From contig JAWKLF010000004.1 in the NCBI GenBank assembly GCA_041392835.1, positions 124,001 through 188,000 on the forward strand: DNA of 64,000 bases. Direction: 5' to 3'. Below the pieces are notes generated by a model. That model did not search any database and was not told where the DNA came from. It worked only from the letters and a program-made list of their open reading frames with translations. Position numbers and translations under genes: made by a program. Shown here one piece after another: positions 8,006 to 16,544 of this stretch. Origin of the DNA: OLB11 sp041392835. Its GTDB lineage: Bacteria; Bacteroidota; Bacteroidia; Chitinophagales; Chitinophagaceae. Positions within the stretch are counted from its first letter, which is position 1. The number at the start of each line of letters is the position of its first letter.

Positions 8006-9019
8006 ATGAACCCTAATCGAAATCTTGTAACGTTAGATGAATTTACTATCGTACAAACCAGAAGTTTTAAACATGCTACTGGAGAACTCTCTACCCTTTT
8101 GCGAGATATAGGACTAGCATGCAAATTCATCAACAAACAAGTAAACAAAGCAGGCTTAGTAGATATTTTGGGCTCTCATGGAGAAATGAATGTGCAAGGC
8201 GAAATACAAATGAAATTAGATGTATTCGCAGACAATGTATTGATAAATGTATTGAGAAATAGTGCAGATTGTGCAGGTATTGCTTCTGAAGAAAATGACG
8301 ATTTTGTTGCCTTTGAAGACGAGCACTCTGTAAAATCTAAATATGTTGTCTTATTTGACCCTTTAGATGGATCTTCCAATATTGATGTAAATGCTTCCAT
8401 TGGCACCATATTTTGCATTTATAAACGTGTCAGCGAATTAGGAAAACCTTGCACTGCCAGCGATTTTTTACAAAAAGGAAAAAATATAATGGCTGCAGGC
8501 TATGTAATATATGGCTCTAGTACCATGATGGTATATGGTACCCGATTGGGTGTAAACGGATTCACATTAGAACCAAGTATAGGCGAGTTTTGTCTATCTC
8601 ATAAAGATATGAAATGCCCTGCCGATGGGAAAATATACTCAATCAATCAAGGAAATTCTGAAAAATTTTCAGATTCGTTAAAAAAATATATGTCTTATTG
8701 CATGCATGAAGATAAAGATACCAAACGCCCCTATTCGCACCGATATATAGGCAGCATGGTAGCTGATATGCACAGAACTTTAATAAAAGGAGGTATTTTT
8801 ATGTATCCAGCCGATAGTAAAAATAAAAATGGCAAACTACGTTTACTCTACGAATGCAACCCCATGAGCTATTTGATAGAAATGGCCGGTGGCAAAAGCT
8901 CTGATGGCATGCAAAGCTCTATATTAGACATTGAACCCACTGCCCTACATCAAAGGGTACCTATATATATAGGCTCTAAAAACATGGTTGAAAAGGCCTT
9001 GGAGATGATGACCCAATAG
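8006..9019 (+). CDS. fbp: Class 1 fructose-1,6-bisphosphatase
   Basis: A 337-residue FBPase that removes the 1-phosphate of fructose-1,6-bisphosphate in gluconeogenesis. Visible features are the metal-binding loop DPLDGSSNIDVN (about residues 118-129), the acidic segment ASEENDDFV just before it, YGSSTMMVYG, the RYIGSMVADMHRTLIKGGIF substrate region and the C-terminal LLYECNPMSYLIEMAGGKSS. Length is standard for class 1. It starts 43 bases after phaJ on the same strand. A bacterial-type pfkA also lies in the window at 43508, so both directions of this glycolytic step are encoded nearby. Confidence 0.97.
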   Translation: MNPNRNLVTLDEFTIVQTRSFKHATGELSTLLRDIGLACKFINKQVNKAGLVDILGSHGEMNVQGEIQMKLDVFADNVLINVLRNSADCAGIASEENDDFVAFEDEHSVKSKYVVLFDPLDGSSNIDVNASIGTIFCIYKRVSELGKPCTASDFLQKGKNIMAAGYVIYGSSTMMVYGTRLGVNGFTLEPSIGEFCLSHKDMKCPADGKIYSINQGNSEKFSDSLKKYMSYCMHEDKDTKRPYSHRYIGSMVADMHRTLIKGGIFMYPADSKNKNGKLRLLYECNPMSYLIEMAGGKSSDGMQSSILDIEPTALHQRVPIYIGSKNMVEKALEMMTQ

Positions 9020-9109
9020 ACCAAACAATCAAAAAAAATAAAATATTCAAAAAAACGTCATGTATCAAATAGCTTCCTAATTTACTTTAGTTAAATTGGA
9101 ATATTATTG

Positions 9110-9117
9110 TATCTTCG
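9110..9117 (+). promoter_or_regulatory. Probable -7 promoter element of secDF
   Basis: TATCTTCG is a one-mismatch TAnnTTTG box followed by CAC, a common Bacteroidota form, 41 bases before the secDF start. It is the only promoter-like signal in the 139-base gap after fbp. Confidence 0.5.
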
Positions 9118-9158
9118 CACGTTCAAAAATTTATCTATAACTAAAGAATTATTACGAC

Positions 9159-12100
9159 ATGCAGTTAAAAGGATTGGTTAAAATATTTACCATTGCACTC
9201 ATTCTTATTTCATTATTTCAACTTTCATTTACCCTAGTTGTCAATAACTTTGAAAAGAAACAAGCATCCAGAATTTCAAGTGAATTAAAAAAAGAAAATC
9301 CAAATTTATCGGGTGAAGCTTTAAAATTAAAAACAGATGATCGCTTACGAATTGTTTTAGACAGCCTTACCGGAAAAAATGTTTTAAACTTAGGATTAGC
9401 AAAGTATACCTATCAAGAGGCTAAAGAACAACAGCTAAACTTAGGTCTTGATTTGCAAGGCGGTATGAATGTAGTATTAGAGGTATCTCTCGATGATTTA
9501 GTTCGAAATATGAGCAATAACCCTAATGACCCTTCTATCAATGCTGCAATTGCAAAAGCCAATGAAATGAAAGCAAATAGCCAGGATGATTTTGTTACCC
9601 TTTTTGGGCAAGCATACAAAAGCTTAAATCCTAATGGTAAATTAGCTTCATTATATAGCAAGTCTAACAACGGTGATATTACATTCAATTCAACAAATGA
9701 TGAAGTTATTAGCAAAATACGTAAAGAATCTAAAAATGCAATTCAACGAACCTATAAAGTATTAAGTACTCGTATTGACAAATTTGGTGTTGCACAACCC
9801 AACTTAAACTTAGATGAAAATAGAGGTATTATCAGTGTAGAACTGGCCGGCGTCAATAACCCAGAGCGTGTTAGAAAATATTTACAAGCTACAGCAAAAT
9901 TAGAATTTTGGGAAACATATTCATTGCAAGAGTTGGCTCCTATGCTTAATGAAGCCGATAAAAATCTAAAAAGCTATTTAGATGGAACAGATGAGTTGTC
10001 AAAATCTTCAACCGATACTACACAAAATCTTACTACAGCTACAAACGCTTCTGATACAGCTTCATTAAGTTCATTATTAAAAAATGACAATACAACAAAC
10101 CAAACCTCAAAAGACTCGAACACGGCCAATCTAACTGATGACCAAAAAAGAGACAACGCAAGAAAAGAAAATCCATTATTATATTATTTACCATACGGCA
10201 ATTATTTTAAAGGTGTAGATGAAGAAGGAAAACCTACCAACGAATGTCGTTTGTCTATTATTGAAAATAAAGACACTGCTACACTAAACAGATATTTAAA
10301 CACGCCTGCTGTAAAAAGCACATTACCAAGTGACTTAAAAATACTTTACGGTCCTTTGAGTAATGATGAAAAAGACAAAGCAGTATCTGTAGTATATGCT
10401 ATAAAAACTATAAAAGGCAAATCAACGCCTCCTTTAGATGGTGATGTAATAGATGATGCAAGAGCTGATTATAGCCCCGTGGGTGAGCCAGAAGTTACAA
10501 TGTCTATGAATATTCAAGGAGCTAATACGTGGAAACGTATTACTAATTCCAATATCGGACGTTGTGTAGCAATTGTGTTAGATGATATCGTTTATTCTGC
10601 GCCAAGAATTAATGGAGAAATCCCTAATGGACGCTCAAGCATATCTGGAAATTTCACTGCTGAATCTTCAAAAGACTTAGCCAACATATTAGAAACTGGT
10701 AAATTACCTGCCCCTGCTAAAATAGTACAAGAACAAGTTGTAGGTCCTACACTTGGTAAAGAAGCTGTACGAGGTGGTACCCTTTCATTCTTAATTTCAT
10801 TTATAGTAATATTTGCTTTAATGCTATTATATTACAATACAGCAGGCTGGGTAGCAAATATTGCATTAATTCTAAATTTATTATTTACTGTAGGTGTATT
10901 GGCCTCTTTAGGAGCTTCTCTAACAGCTGCAGGTATAGCAGGTTTAGTACTAACAATTGGTATGGCAGTAGATACCAACGTTATCATATTTGAACGTATA
11001 AAAGAAGAACTAAAACTTGGCAAATCGCATGATGTGGCTGTAGAGGAAGGTTATAAACGTTCATTAAACCCCGTATTAGATGGTCACTTTACAGTATTAT
11101 TTACTGCGATTATTTTAGCAATTTTTGGTTTAGGCCCTGTATTAGGTTTTGCTACTACACAAATTATTGGTATTATATTATCTCTTTTCTGTGGCATATT
11201 AGTATCTCGCCTCATTACAGACATTAGAATGAGAAAAGGCAAACACTTCAATTATTTTACTTCATTCTCAGAAAAATTATTCCAAAAATTCAATTTCCAT
11301 TTTATTGAATGGCGTAAAAAAGCATATATCATATCAGTTATAGTTCTTTTATTAGGTATTGCTGCTATTTTCAATGGTTTCCATCAAGGTGTAGAATTTT
11401 TAGGAGGTAGAAGCTTTACATTCCAACTTAATGGCAATCATAAAACTTCTGAAATAAGAGAAAAACTAAAAGCCGAATTTGGAGATTATCCTGTAGTAAA
11501 AACAATTGGTACAGGTAATATGATTAATGTAGTAACTTCATACAAACGTAGCCAAGTAGGAGATGCAGTTACTGCAGAGATTCAAGAAAAACTATACAAT
11601 GGATTAAAAAATGCAAATTATATAGACAACAACTTAAGTCTTTCACAATTTGTGTCTCCTCAAAACATGAGCTCTAATATGGTATCTGCTACCATATCAG
11701 ACGATTTGAAAAAAGGTGCTATGTGGGCTACATTCTGGTCGCTTTTAGTAATTTGTATTTATATATATTTACGATTCCGTAAATGGCAATATGCATTGGG
11801 TACTATCATTGCCTTATTGCATGACGTATTTGTTATATTAGCTGTATTCTCATTTTTGAAAAATATAGTTCCATTCTCTTTAGAAATAGATCAACACTTT
11901 ATTGCTGCTGTTCTAACAGTAATAGGCTTCTCAATGAATGATACGGTTATTGTATTTGATAGAATCCGTGAATACTTCCGTAAGAAAACAGGTATGTCAA
12001 AAACAGAGATTATTAATTCGGCCATTAATCATACAATGAGTAGAACGATTATGACCTCTTTGACAGTGTTCCTTACACTTTTAATCTTATTTATATTTGG

Positions 12101-12272
12101 TGGCGAGGTTACTCGAGGATTTGCATTTGCTATGATGATAGGTGTCATTACAGGTACATATTCATCTATTTTTGTGGCTGCGCCAATACTAGTAGATTTA
12201 GACAAACAAGATAAATTGACAGTAGAAGAAGACAAAGAAAAACGAATAGAAGAATTGAAAAAAATGGCATAG
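9159..12272 (+). CDS. secDF: Fused protein translocase subunit SecDF
   Basis: A 1037-residue single-chain SecD-SecF, the usual form in Bacteroidota, which uses the proton gradient to drive export through SecYEG. SecD: TM1 at residues about 6-27, DLQGGMNVVLEV near 97, the P1 domain, and the TM2-6 bundle with AVDTNVIIFERIKEEL. SecF begins near residue 715, with GVEFLGGRSFTF near 746 and NDTVIVFDRIREYFR in the C-terminal bundle. A Ser/Thr/Asn-rich insertion at about residues 280-335 separates parts of the periplasmic domain. A strong terminator follows 25 bases after the stop, so it looks monocistronic. Confidence 0.98.
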   Translation: MQLKGLVKIFTIALILISLFQLSFTLVVNNFEKKQASRISSELKKENPNLSGEALKLKTDDRLRIVLDSLTGKNVLNLGLAKYTYQEAKEQQLNLGLDLQGGMNVVLEVSLDDLVRNMSNNPNDPSINAAIAKANEMKANSQDDFVTLFGQAYKSLNPNGKLASLYSKSNNGDITFNSTNDEVISKIRKESKNAIQRTYKVLSTRIDKFGVAQPNLNLDENRGIISVELAGVNNPERVRKYLQATAKLEFWETYSLQELAPMLNEADKNLKSYLDGTDELSKSSTDTTQNLTTATNASDTASLSSLLKNDNTTNQTSKDSNTANLTDDQKRDNARKENPLLYYLPYGNYFKGVDEEGKPTNECRLSIIENKDTATLNRYLNTPAVKSTLPSDLKILYGPLSNDEKDKAVSVVYAIKTIKGKSTPPLDGDVIDDARADYSPVGEPEVTMSMNIQGANTWKRITNSNIGRCVAIVLDDIVYSAPRINGEIPNGRSSISGNFTAESSKDLANILETGKLPAPAKIVQEQVVGPTLGKEAVRGGTLSFLISFIVIFALMLLYYNTAGWVANIALILNLLFTVGVLASLGASLTAAGIAGLVLTIGMAVDTNVIIFERIKEELKLGKSHDVAVEEGYKRSLNPVLDGHFTVLFTAIILAIFGLGPVLGFATTQIIGIILSLFCGILVSRLITDIRMRKGKHFNYFTSFSEKLFQKFNFHFIEWRKKAYIISVIVLLLGIAAIFNGFHQGVEFLGGRSFTFQLNGNHKTSEIREKLKAEFGDYPVVKTIGTGNMINVVTSYKRSQVGDAVTAEIQEKLYNGLKNANYIDNNLSLSQFVSPQNMSSNMVSATISDDLKKGAMWATFWSLLVICIYIYLRFRKWQYALGTIIALLHDVFVILAVFSFLKNIVPFSLEIDQHFIAAVLTVIGFSMNDTVIVFDRIREYFRKKTGMSKTEIINSAINHTMSRTIMTSLTVFLTLLILFIFGGEVTRGFAFAMMIGVITGTYSSIFVAAPILVDLDKQDKLTVEEDKEKRIEELKKMA

Positions 12273-12295
12273 CCTATTTTTAATTCAAAATATAG

Positions 12296-12329
12296 AAAGG
12301 AAACACCCAACAAGTGTTTCCTTTTTTTT
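12296..12329 (+). terminator. Rho-independent terminator of secDF
   Basis: Stem AGGAAACAC / GTGTTTCCT (12298-12306 with 12314-12322) extends by two A-T pairs, with a 7-nt loop and an eight-T run at 12322-12329. It is located 25 bases after the secDF stop codon. Confidence 0.9.
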
Positions 12330-12332
12330 ATC

Positions 12333-12340
12333 TACTTTTG
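12333..12340 (+). promoter_or_regulatory. -7 promoter element of dcd
   Basis: TACTTTTG fits TAnnTTTG exactly, 20 bases before the dcd ATG and immediately after the secDF terminator. Confidence 0.65.
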
Positions 12341-12360
12341 CAAGCTAAACAGAACAATAT

Positions 12361-12897
12361 ATGATATTATCTGATACCCGTATTTTGGAAGAAATGCAAA
12401 AAGGTACAATAAAAATTACACCATACGATAGAAACTCATTAGGTAGTAACTCATACGATGTGCATCTTGGCAAACATTTAGCCACCTATTTAGATGCCGA
12501 ATTAGATGCCAAAAAACACAATCAAATAAAACATTTTGATATTCCCGAAGAAGGATTTGTACTTCAGCCTGGTTCCTTTTACCTGGGTGTAACAGATGAA
12601 TATACCGAAACACACGAACATATACCCTTTCTTGAAGGAAAATCAAGCACTGGTAGACTTGGTATAGACATACATGCTACAGCCGGAAAAGGAGATGTAG
12701 GCTTTTGTGGACATTGGACCTTAGAAATTTCAGTCAAGGTTCCAGTACGTATCTATGCAGGCATGCCTATAGGCCAACTTATTTATTTTCCTTGCGAAGG
12801 TGAAATAGAAATAAAGTATAACAAAAAAAAGAATGCAAAATATAGCGATCAACCAAACCGACCTGTTGAGAGCATGATGTGGAAGAATAAATTTTAA
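12361..12897 (+). CDS. dcd: dCTP deaminase
   Basis: A 178-residue enzyme of the dUTPase/dCTP-deaminase fold that converts dCTP to dUTP for thymidylate synthesis. The conserved EGKSSTGRLGIDIH loop (residues 92-105) and the catalytic Glu in TLEISV (Glu122) are present. SDTRILEEMQKG, SNSYDVHLG and the C-terminal NAKYSDQPNRPVESMMW closing segment also match. Lys replaces the Arg of the usual GRSS in that loop. The glycosyltransferase gene follows after 5 bases, suggesting an operon running to tsaC. Confidence 0.95.
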   Translation: MILSDTRILEEMQKGTIKITPYDRNSLGSNSYDVHLGKHLATYLDAELDAKKHNQIKHFDIPEEGFVLQPGSFYLGVTDEYTETHEHIPFLEGKSSTGRLGIDIHATAGKGDVGFCGHWTLEISVKVPVRIYAGMPIGQLIYFPCEGEIEIKYNKKKNAKYSDQPNRPVESMMWKNKF

Positions 12898-12902
12898 TTT
12901 TC

Positions 12903-14051
12903 ATGAAAATAGGTTTTGATGCTAAACGTGCCTTTCACAATTATACAGGCTTAGGCAACTATAGCAGAACTCTTATAAGCAGTCTTGCATCACTATATCC
13001 TGAAAATCAATATCTTGTTTTTAACCCAAAAAAAACGTCCTATAAACCATTTCATTTTAAATCTGTTGAAGAAATTAATCCTCAAAACATTATAGAGCAG
13101 ATTATACCTTTTCTATGGAGAGATTTTTCAATGCCAAAAGATTTTCCAAAAGATTTAGACATTTTTCATGGATTAAGCAATGAACTACCGCTACGTATTC
13201 ATCATGCAAAAATAAAAAAAATAGTTACCGTACATGATATTTTGTACTTGCATTTTCCTAATGATTTTACAAGTTTTGATAGAAGACGTTACGAAAAAAA
13301 AATGCTTTATGCTCTTCAGTATGCTGATAAAATAATAGCTACAAGTCTAAAGACGAAAAAAGATTTGATAGAGTATTACCAAATACCAGAAAATAAAATA
13401 GACGTTGTGTATCAAAGTTGTAATAGTATTTTTCAAGCCAAAATTGACTCTTCTCAACAAGATTTTTTTGAAAAAAAATTACTGCTTCCAAAACGATATT
13501 TTTTAAGTGTTGGCAGTATTATAGAAAGAAAAAATTTAGCAAACACTATTCTTGCATTCAAAAAATTAAAAACTCAGAAAAAAAGTCAAGATATTAAACT
13601 CATTATTATTGGAAATGGCAACCAATACAAAAGCCAAATAAAAACCCTAATTTCTAAGCAGCAATTAGAAAACGAAATCATATGGCTTAATGAAACCATA
13701 GATTCTCAACTTATAGAAAAAGGTTTACCTTATATCTATTCTAACGCTGCTGCACTACTCTATCCCAGCTTTTACGAAGGTTTTGGCATACCAGTATTAG
13801 AAGCCATGGCGTGTAATTGCCCGGTAATCACATCATACAATACAAGTATGGCTGAAATTTGTGAGAATTATGCCCTATTCGTTAATCCACATGATGAAAA
13901 TGATATTGCCAAGCAAATGCAAAGAGCTATAGAAGATACAAACTTTATAGAAACAATGACAATCCAAGCAAATAAAAGAACCGCTTTGTTTTCAAAAGAA
14001 AACATAGCGAAGCAAATCTTTGAATTATATCAATCATTACTAACACCATGA
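12903..14051 (+). CDS. Family 4 (GT-B) glycosyltransferase
   Basis: A 382-residue glycosyltransferase of the GT4/Glycos_transf_1 type. The N-terminal half begins MKIGFDAKRAFHNYTGLGNY, with the Gly-rich acceptor-side loop. The C-terminal half has SVGSIIERKNLANTI and the nucleotide-sugar site YEGFGIPVLEAMACNCPVIT (about residues 291-310). It probably moves a hexose or mannose onto a surface glycan or lipid; the donor and acceptor are unknown. The gene starts 5 bases after dcd and its stop overlaps tsaC by 4 bases (ATGA), so translation is coupled. No other polysaccharide genes surround it. Confidence 0.9.
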   Translation: MKIGFDAKRAFHNYTGLGNYSRTLISSLASLYPENQYLVFNPKKTSYKPFHFKSVEEINPQNIIEQIIPFLWRDFSMPKDFPKDLDIFHGLSNELPLRIHHAKIKKIVTVHDILYLHFPNDFTSFDRRRYEKKMLYALQYADKIIATSLKTKKDLIEYYQIPENKIDVVYQSCNSIFQAKIDSSQQDFFEKKLLLPKRYFLSVGSIIERKNLANTILAFKKLKTQKKSQDIKLIIIGNGNQYKSQIKTLISKQQLENEIIWLNETIDSQLIEKGLPYIYSNAAALLYPSFYEGFGIPVLEAMACNCPVITSYNTSMAEICENYALFVNPHDENDIAKQMQRAIEDTNFIETMTIQANKRTALFSKENIAKQIFELYQSLLTP

Positions 14052-14623
14052 CAGAATTATACGAAGAAGAAGATTTAAAAAAAGCAGTAGAAACACTACG
14101 TGAGGGAGGTGTAATTTTGTATCCAAGCGATACTGTTTGGGGTATAGGTGCAGATGCTACAAATAACAGAGCTGTTGAAAAAATTTTTGAAATAAAAAAA
14201 AGAGCTGCCCACAAATCCTGTATAGTGTTGGTCAGTACGAGTAAGCAACTTCTGCATCATATAGCTAACCCATTGCCCCATCTTCACGAAATTTTGGATA
14301 CGTTTACAACACCAACAACTATCGTATATCCAAATGGTATTAATCTTGCTTCAAAGCTAATAGCAACAGATGGTAGTGTGGCTATACGACTTGTGAAAAA
14401 TAAATTTGTCAATGCTATGATTAATCGTTTGAAAAAACCCATAGTAAGTACTTCTGCCAATATAAGTGGTCAAGAAGCTGCTCGATTTTTTAAAGAAATT
14501 GATAGCTCAATTATACAGCAAGTGGACTATTGTGTACGCTTTAAACAAAATGATACAACTGCACATGAAGTATCTACAATATACAAAATCAATGAAGATG
14601 GGAAATTAGAAAAACTACGATAA
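14048..14623 (+). CDS. tsaC: L-threonylcarbamoyladenylate synthase (YrdC/Sua5 type)
   Basis: A 191-residue YrdC-domain protein that makes threonylcarbamoyl-AMP from Thr, bicarbonate and ATP for the t6A37 modification of ANN-decoding tRNAs. Key motifs are YPSDTVWGIGADA (residues 25-37), the KKR-x-x-x-KS element (50-57) that binds ATP, and STSANISG near residue 135. There is no C-terminal Sua5 domain, so it is the short TsaC form. It overlaps the preceding glycosyltransferase gene by 4 bases. Confidence 0.95.
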   Translation: MTELYEEEDLKKAVETLREGGVILYPSDTVWGIGADATNNRAVEKIFEIKKRAAHKSCIVLVSTSKQLLHHIANPLPHLHEILDTFTTPTTIVYPNGINLASKLIATDGSVAIRLVKNKFVNAMINRLKKPIVSTSANISGQEAARFFKEIDSSIIQQVDYCVRFKQNDTTAHEVSTIYKINEDGKLEKLR

Positions 14624-14638
14624 CTTAAAAAAAAATGG

Positions 14639-14646
14639 TAGGTTTG
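14639..14646 (+). promoter_or_regulatory. -7 promoter element of the TPR membrane protein gene
   Basis: TAGGTTTG fits TAnnTTTG exactly, 23 bases upstream of the ATG at 14670. It gives this gene its own promoter after tsaC. Confidence 0.65.
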
Positions 14647-14669
14647 CAACTTAATTTTCATTACCCATC

Positions 14670-15332
14670 ATGATGCAACAACTAAGAAGAATAATAGTTT
14701 TATACCGACTACCAATAGCTTTAGCTTTAATTTTATTAGGAATTTATATCACTATAGATGTAAAGCATGGTTTATATATCAGTTGGCTTTTTTTCTTAAT
14801 AGCCTTATTAATGATAGTTGCACACTTTATGATAGGGCCTATAACGTTAATACAAAAACACGTAGAGGATGGTGATATAGAAGGAGCACAACAACTATTA
14901 AACCGAGTTAAATATCCAAAACTTTTATATAAACCAATTCGATCTGCATATTATATGCTTAAATCAAATTTTTCGACTATGAACGAAAATTTTGATGATG
15001 CCGAAGCTGATATAAGAAAAAGTTTAGAAGCAGGCGTTGGCGACAAAAATGTTGAAGGCGGAGCTTACTTGCAATTAGGCATGCTTGCTTATAAAAAAGG
15101 AAATAAAAAAGAGGCCTATGAAAACCTTAGAAAATCTATTCAGTTTGGACTTCCAGACAAAGAATCAGAAGCATCTGCTTATTTACAATTATCAAATTTG
15201 TGTGGTGAAAGAAGAGATTTCAAAGGTATGAAACACTATTATGGCAAAGCCAAAGCCTGCAAACCCAAAAATGAAATGATAGTTAGTCAGCTAAAAGAAA
15301 TGGATAAATACATTTCTCGTATTCCTGGCTAA
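14670..15332 (+). CDS. Membrane-anchored tetratricopeptide repeat protein
   Basis: A 220-residue protein. Two transmembrane helices (residues about 14-29 and 33-58) are followed by a cytoplasmic or periplasmic helical domain with at least two TPR-like units, GGAYLQLGMLAYKKGNKKEAYENL and SAYLQLSNLCGERRDFKGMKHYY. This size and layout recur in Bacteroidota as a conserved protein without assigned role. TPR units suggest protein-protein contact. It has its own promoter and is followed by an A/T hairpin that may be a terminator. Function unknown. Confidence 0.8.
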   Translation: MMQQLRRIIVLYRLPIALALILLGIYITIDVKHGLYISWLFFLIALLMIVAHFMIGPITLIQKHVEDGDIEGAQQLLNRVKYPKLLYKPIRSAYYMLKSNFSTMNENFDDAEADIRKSLEAGVGDKNVEGGAYLQLGMLAYKKGNKKEAYENLRKSIQFGLPDKESEASAYLQLSNLCGERRDFKGMKHYYGKAKACKPKNEMIVSQLKEMDKYISRIPG

Positions 15333-15380
15333 AAAAATATTTTATTGTAAATAGATAATTTTTTTTTTACAATATTTTTT
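15331..15380 (+). terminator. Possible all-A/T terminator hairpin after the TPR gene
   Basis: AAAAAATATT and GTAAA on the left pair with TTTACAATATTTTTT on the right, with a 5-nt bulge, ending in a T run. The left arm begins at the stop codon itself. It is composed only of A/T plus one G-C type pair, so stability is uncertain. The remaining sequence up to 15508 shows nothing else I can name. Confidence 0.4.
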
Positions 15381-15508
15381 GTTTAGAAATATTTATAAAA
15401 GAGTATTGAAAATACTTTTATAAATTTATAAAAACTTATAAAGTAATAATTTGATAGTGATTTGAGAAAAAATAGTTTTTATCAAAAAGATACTTTAAAT
15501 AAAAAAAA

Positions 15509-16402
15509 ATGCAACGAAAAGATTTTATAAAAACAATTTTAGCATTTTCTACTATGGGAACCTTAGGAAGTTTTAAAAAATTTACTGATGAACTGCCAAA
15601 GCAAGGCAAAAAAATGCCAGTACTTTTTACATCACATGGCAACCCTATGGATATTCCATTATCAAGAGAAGAGCGACCATTTTGGAAAACCCTATTTGAA
15701 TTAGGGCAAAATCTTCAAAAACATTATGATGTAAAAGCGGCCCTGATTATTTCTGCGCACTGGTGCACTCGAGGTTCATTTGTAAATATTTCTACAGAGC
15801 AGCAACAAATTTATGATTACTATGGTTTCCCTGAAAACTATTACGACCCCAAATACCAAGCCAAAGGTGCTCCTGAAATAGCAAAGGAAGTAAGCAAAAT
15901 AGTTTCATTTGTAAAAGAATCTACAGAATGGGGATTAGATCATGGGGCATGGCCTATGTTAATGCATTTGTTTCCAAAGGCTGACGTTCCGGTTTTTCAA
16001 ATGAGTATAGATTATTATGCCAGACCACAATATCATTATAATTTAGGTAAACAATTATCTTCGCTAAGAGAAAAAGGTGTATTAATAATTGGTAGTGGTT
16101 CGCTCATTCACAACTTACCCTTGGCAATGAAAAAAATGCAACAAAATGATAATACTGTTTATGGCTGGGAAAATGAATATGATGCATGGTTAAAAAAACA
16201 GATTGAAGAAAGAAACTTTTCTAATCTGATAGCGTATGAAAAAAGCCATGCTCTTGGAACTTTGGCAGCACCTACACCAGACCATTTTGTGCCTGTACTA
16301 TATAGCTTAGGACTAACAGACACAAAAGATGAAATAAAGTTTTTCTATGAAGGCAAACCCACAATTCCAGCTTTTAGTGAAAGAAGCTTTATTGTATATT
16401 AA
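15509..16402 (+). CDS. LigB-family extradiol dioxygenase (YgiD / 4,5-DOPA dioxygenase-like)
   Basis: A 297-residue protein of the LigB superfamily. Candidate metal ligands and catalytic His residues are all present: His43 (TSHGNPMD), His84 (ISAHW), His145 (DHGAWPML) and His201 (SGSLIHNL). YgiD-type enzymes open the ring of catechols such as L-DOPA using non-haem metal. The N-terminal 35 residues (MQRKDFIKTILAFSTMGTLG...) form a basic, hydrophobic leader not found in E. coli YgiD. It may be a signal or anchor, so the enzyme could be envelope-located. It stands alone, with about 176 and 142 bases of AT-rich DNA on each side. The natural substrate is unknown. Confidence 0.88.
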   Translation: MQRKDFIKTILAFSTMGTLGSFKKFTDELPKQGKKMPVLFTSHGNPMDIPLSREERPFWKTLFELGQNLQKHYDVKAALIISAHWCTRGSFVNISTEQQQIYDYYGFPENYYDPKYQAKGAPEIAKEVSKIVSFVKESTEWGLDHGAWPMLMHLFPKADVPVFQMSIDYYARPQYHYNLGKQLSSLREKGVLIIGSGSLIHNLPLAMKKMQQNDNTVYGWENEYDAWLKKQIEERNFSNLIAYEKSHALGTLAAPTPDHFVPVLYSLGLTDTKDEIKFFYEGKPTIPAFSERSFIVY

Positions 16403-16544
16403 TTATAAAAAAAATTACCTTAGTTCTTAAATGGTAAATTTCATCATTTCCAATAAAATTTTGGAAGTAACAATAATAAGCCCTTTTATACTTTTTTTGA
16501 ATTATACTACTAAATAAACTAATTTTAATTTTAAACTCAATTTC

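Noticed and set aside
7744..8148. Minus-strand open frame spanning phaJ and fbp
   Set aside because: Crosses two well-supported genes and their gap without any domain.
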